Assembly: GCA_947479185.1 (NCBI GenBank)
Contig: CANJYY010000171.1
Location: 1 to 6,112 of the forward strand
Direction: 5' to 3'
Length of the DNA stretch: 6,112 bases
From: Caulobacteraceae bacterium
GTDB lineage: Bacteria; Pseudomonadota; Alphaproteobacteria; Caulobacterales; Caulobacteraceae
Shown here in pieces: positions 5,541 through 6,112 of this stretch. How positions within the stretch are numbered: position 1 is the first letter of the stretch; each line of letters begins with the position of its first letter. The notes under the pieces were generated by a model, which did no database searches, was not told where the DNA came from, and saw nothing but the letters and a program-made list of their open reading frames with translations. A program made the position numbers and the translations under genes.

Positions 5541-6112
5541 ATGGGTGAGCTGGGCGGTGTTGCTCCGCTCATCCGTGACGGTCGCATCGGCGACGCCCTC
5601 GCCCGGCTGGCCTCTCTCGAAGCCAGGGCGGGCGAGGACGCACGGCTGCTCCAGCATCTGGGCGAGCACTACACCCACTGCGCCCGGTCGGCCGACGCGG
5701 CGCGCTGCTATCGCCGCGCGGCCGCCCTGACGCCCGACGACCCGCGCTGCCTGTACAATCTCGCGACCGCGCTGATCGCGCTGGGACAGACGACCGAGGC
5801 GGAGACGCTTCTGGACCGGGTCATCCAGCTCGACCCCGAGGATCACGACGCCTGGCAGAACCGGTCGACGCTCCGGCGCCAGACCCCCGGGTCGAACCAC
5901 ACCGCGGGCCTGCTCCAGGCCACGCGCCAGCGGCTGACCGGCCCTGGCGAGGTCGCGATCAGCTACGCCCTGGCCAAGGAGTTCGAGGATCTCGGCGAGC
6001 ACGAGATGAGCTTCGCCTGGCTCAGGCGCGGCGCTGATCGTCGACGCCGCCTGCTGAGCTATCAGGTCGAGGCCGATGTCGCCGCCATGGCCGGGATCGC
6101 CCGTGTGTTCAA
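5541..6112 (+). CDS. TPR-sulfotransferase family protein, N-terminal part (runs off the window)
   Basis: The frame stays open to the right edge, giving 190 codons from 5541 (200 from the alternative ATG at 5511). A first helical pair lies at about 8-33, followed by two clear tetratricopeptide repeats at about 36-67 (LGEHYTHCARSADAARCYRR, then AAALTPDD) and 70-101 (LYNLATALIALGQTTEAETL, then IQLDPED). Next comes a segment with SYALAKEFEDLGEHEMSFAW (141-160), then RRGADRRRRLLSYQVEAD. The motif 'LAKE-EDLG-x-x-SF-x-L--G---RR--L-Y-VEAD' is characteristic of TPR proteins just before a C-terminal sulfotransferase domain, which would use PAPS. That domain and its P-loop-like PAPS site are outside the window, so the catalytic assignment is inferred. 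The frame begins within 37 bp of the receptor stop, consistent with one transcript. No signal peptide is visible. Confidence 0.75.
   Translation, partial: MGELGGVAPLIRDGRIGDALARLASLEARAGEDARLLQHLGEHYTHCARSADAARCYRRAAALTPDDPRCLYNLATALIALGQTTEAETLLDRVIQLDPEDHDAWQNRSTLRRQTPGSNHTAGLLQATRQRLTGPGEVAISYALAKEFEDLGEHEMSFAWLRRGADRRRRLLSYQVEADVAAMAGIARVF

Noticed and set aside
2972..5587. Very long open frame on the minus strand opposite the receptor gene (871 codons)
   Set aside because: Its translation is Arg/Val/Gly-rich low-complexity sequence with no domain, and it runs antisense to a gene with signal peptide, TonB box and barrel. Long antisense frames are expected in GC-rich DNA with biased codons.

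Overview
This is a GC-rich, densely coding window with strong G/C preference at third codon positions. It comes from a Gram-negative bacterium, because it encodes an outer-membrane TonB-dependent receptor. Gene content and protein style (large receptor with a short signal peptide, TPR-sulfotransferase, MocR regulator) best fit an alphaproteobacterium of the Caulobacter/Phenylobacterium/Brevundimonas or sphingomonad type. That placement is an inference from family resemblance, not from a marker gene. All supported genes lie on the + strand.

Layout: (1) 2-139, the last 45 codons of a gene that looks like a sugar phosphate isomerase/epimerase. (2) 231-2051, a MocR-type regulator: GntR winged helix plus fold-type I aminotransferase-like domain, with an unusual extra C-terminal domain of about 100 residues rich in Trp and Cys. 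(3) 2052-2192, an intergenic region with a conspicuous interrupted palindrome and smaller repeats, the best candidate operator region. (4) 2193-3080, a nitrilase-superfamily C-N hydrolase with an intact Glu-Lys-Cys triad. (5) 3081-3154, a short leader with two compact hairpins and a strong Shine-Dalgarno sequence. (6) 3155-5503, a TonB-dependent receptor of 782 residues with signal peptide, TonB box, plug and barrel. (7) 5541 (or 5511) to the window end, the N-terminal TPR part of a protein whose sequence is typical of the region before a sulfotransferase domain; the catalytic part lies beyond the window.

Working model (inference): the receptor imports a nitrogen-containing compound, the cytoplasmic hydrolase cleaves an amide, carbamoyl or nitrile bond in it or a derivative, and the MocR protein senses a related amine or amino acid and controls the hydrolase-receptor-sulfotransferase set. 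The TPR-sulfotransferase next to the receptor suggests a sulfation step or a sulfated ligand. No mobile element, CRISPR array, tRNA or rRNA was seen. The most unusual points are the MocR C-terminal fusion domain, the palindrome in front of the hydrolase gene, and the receptor/hydrolase/sulfotransferase neighbourhood.
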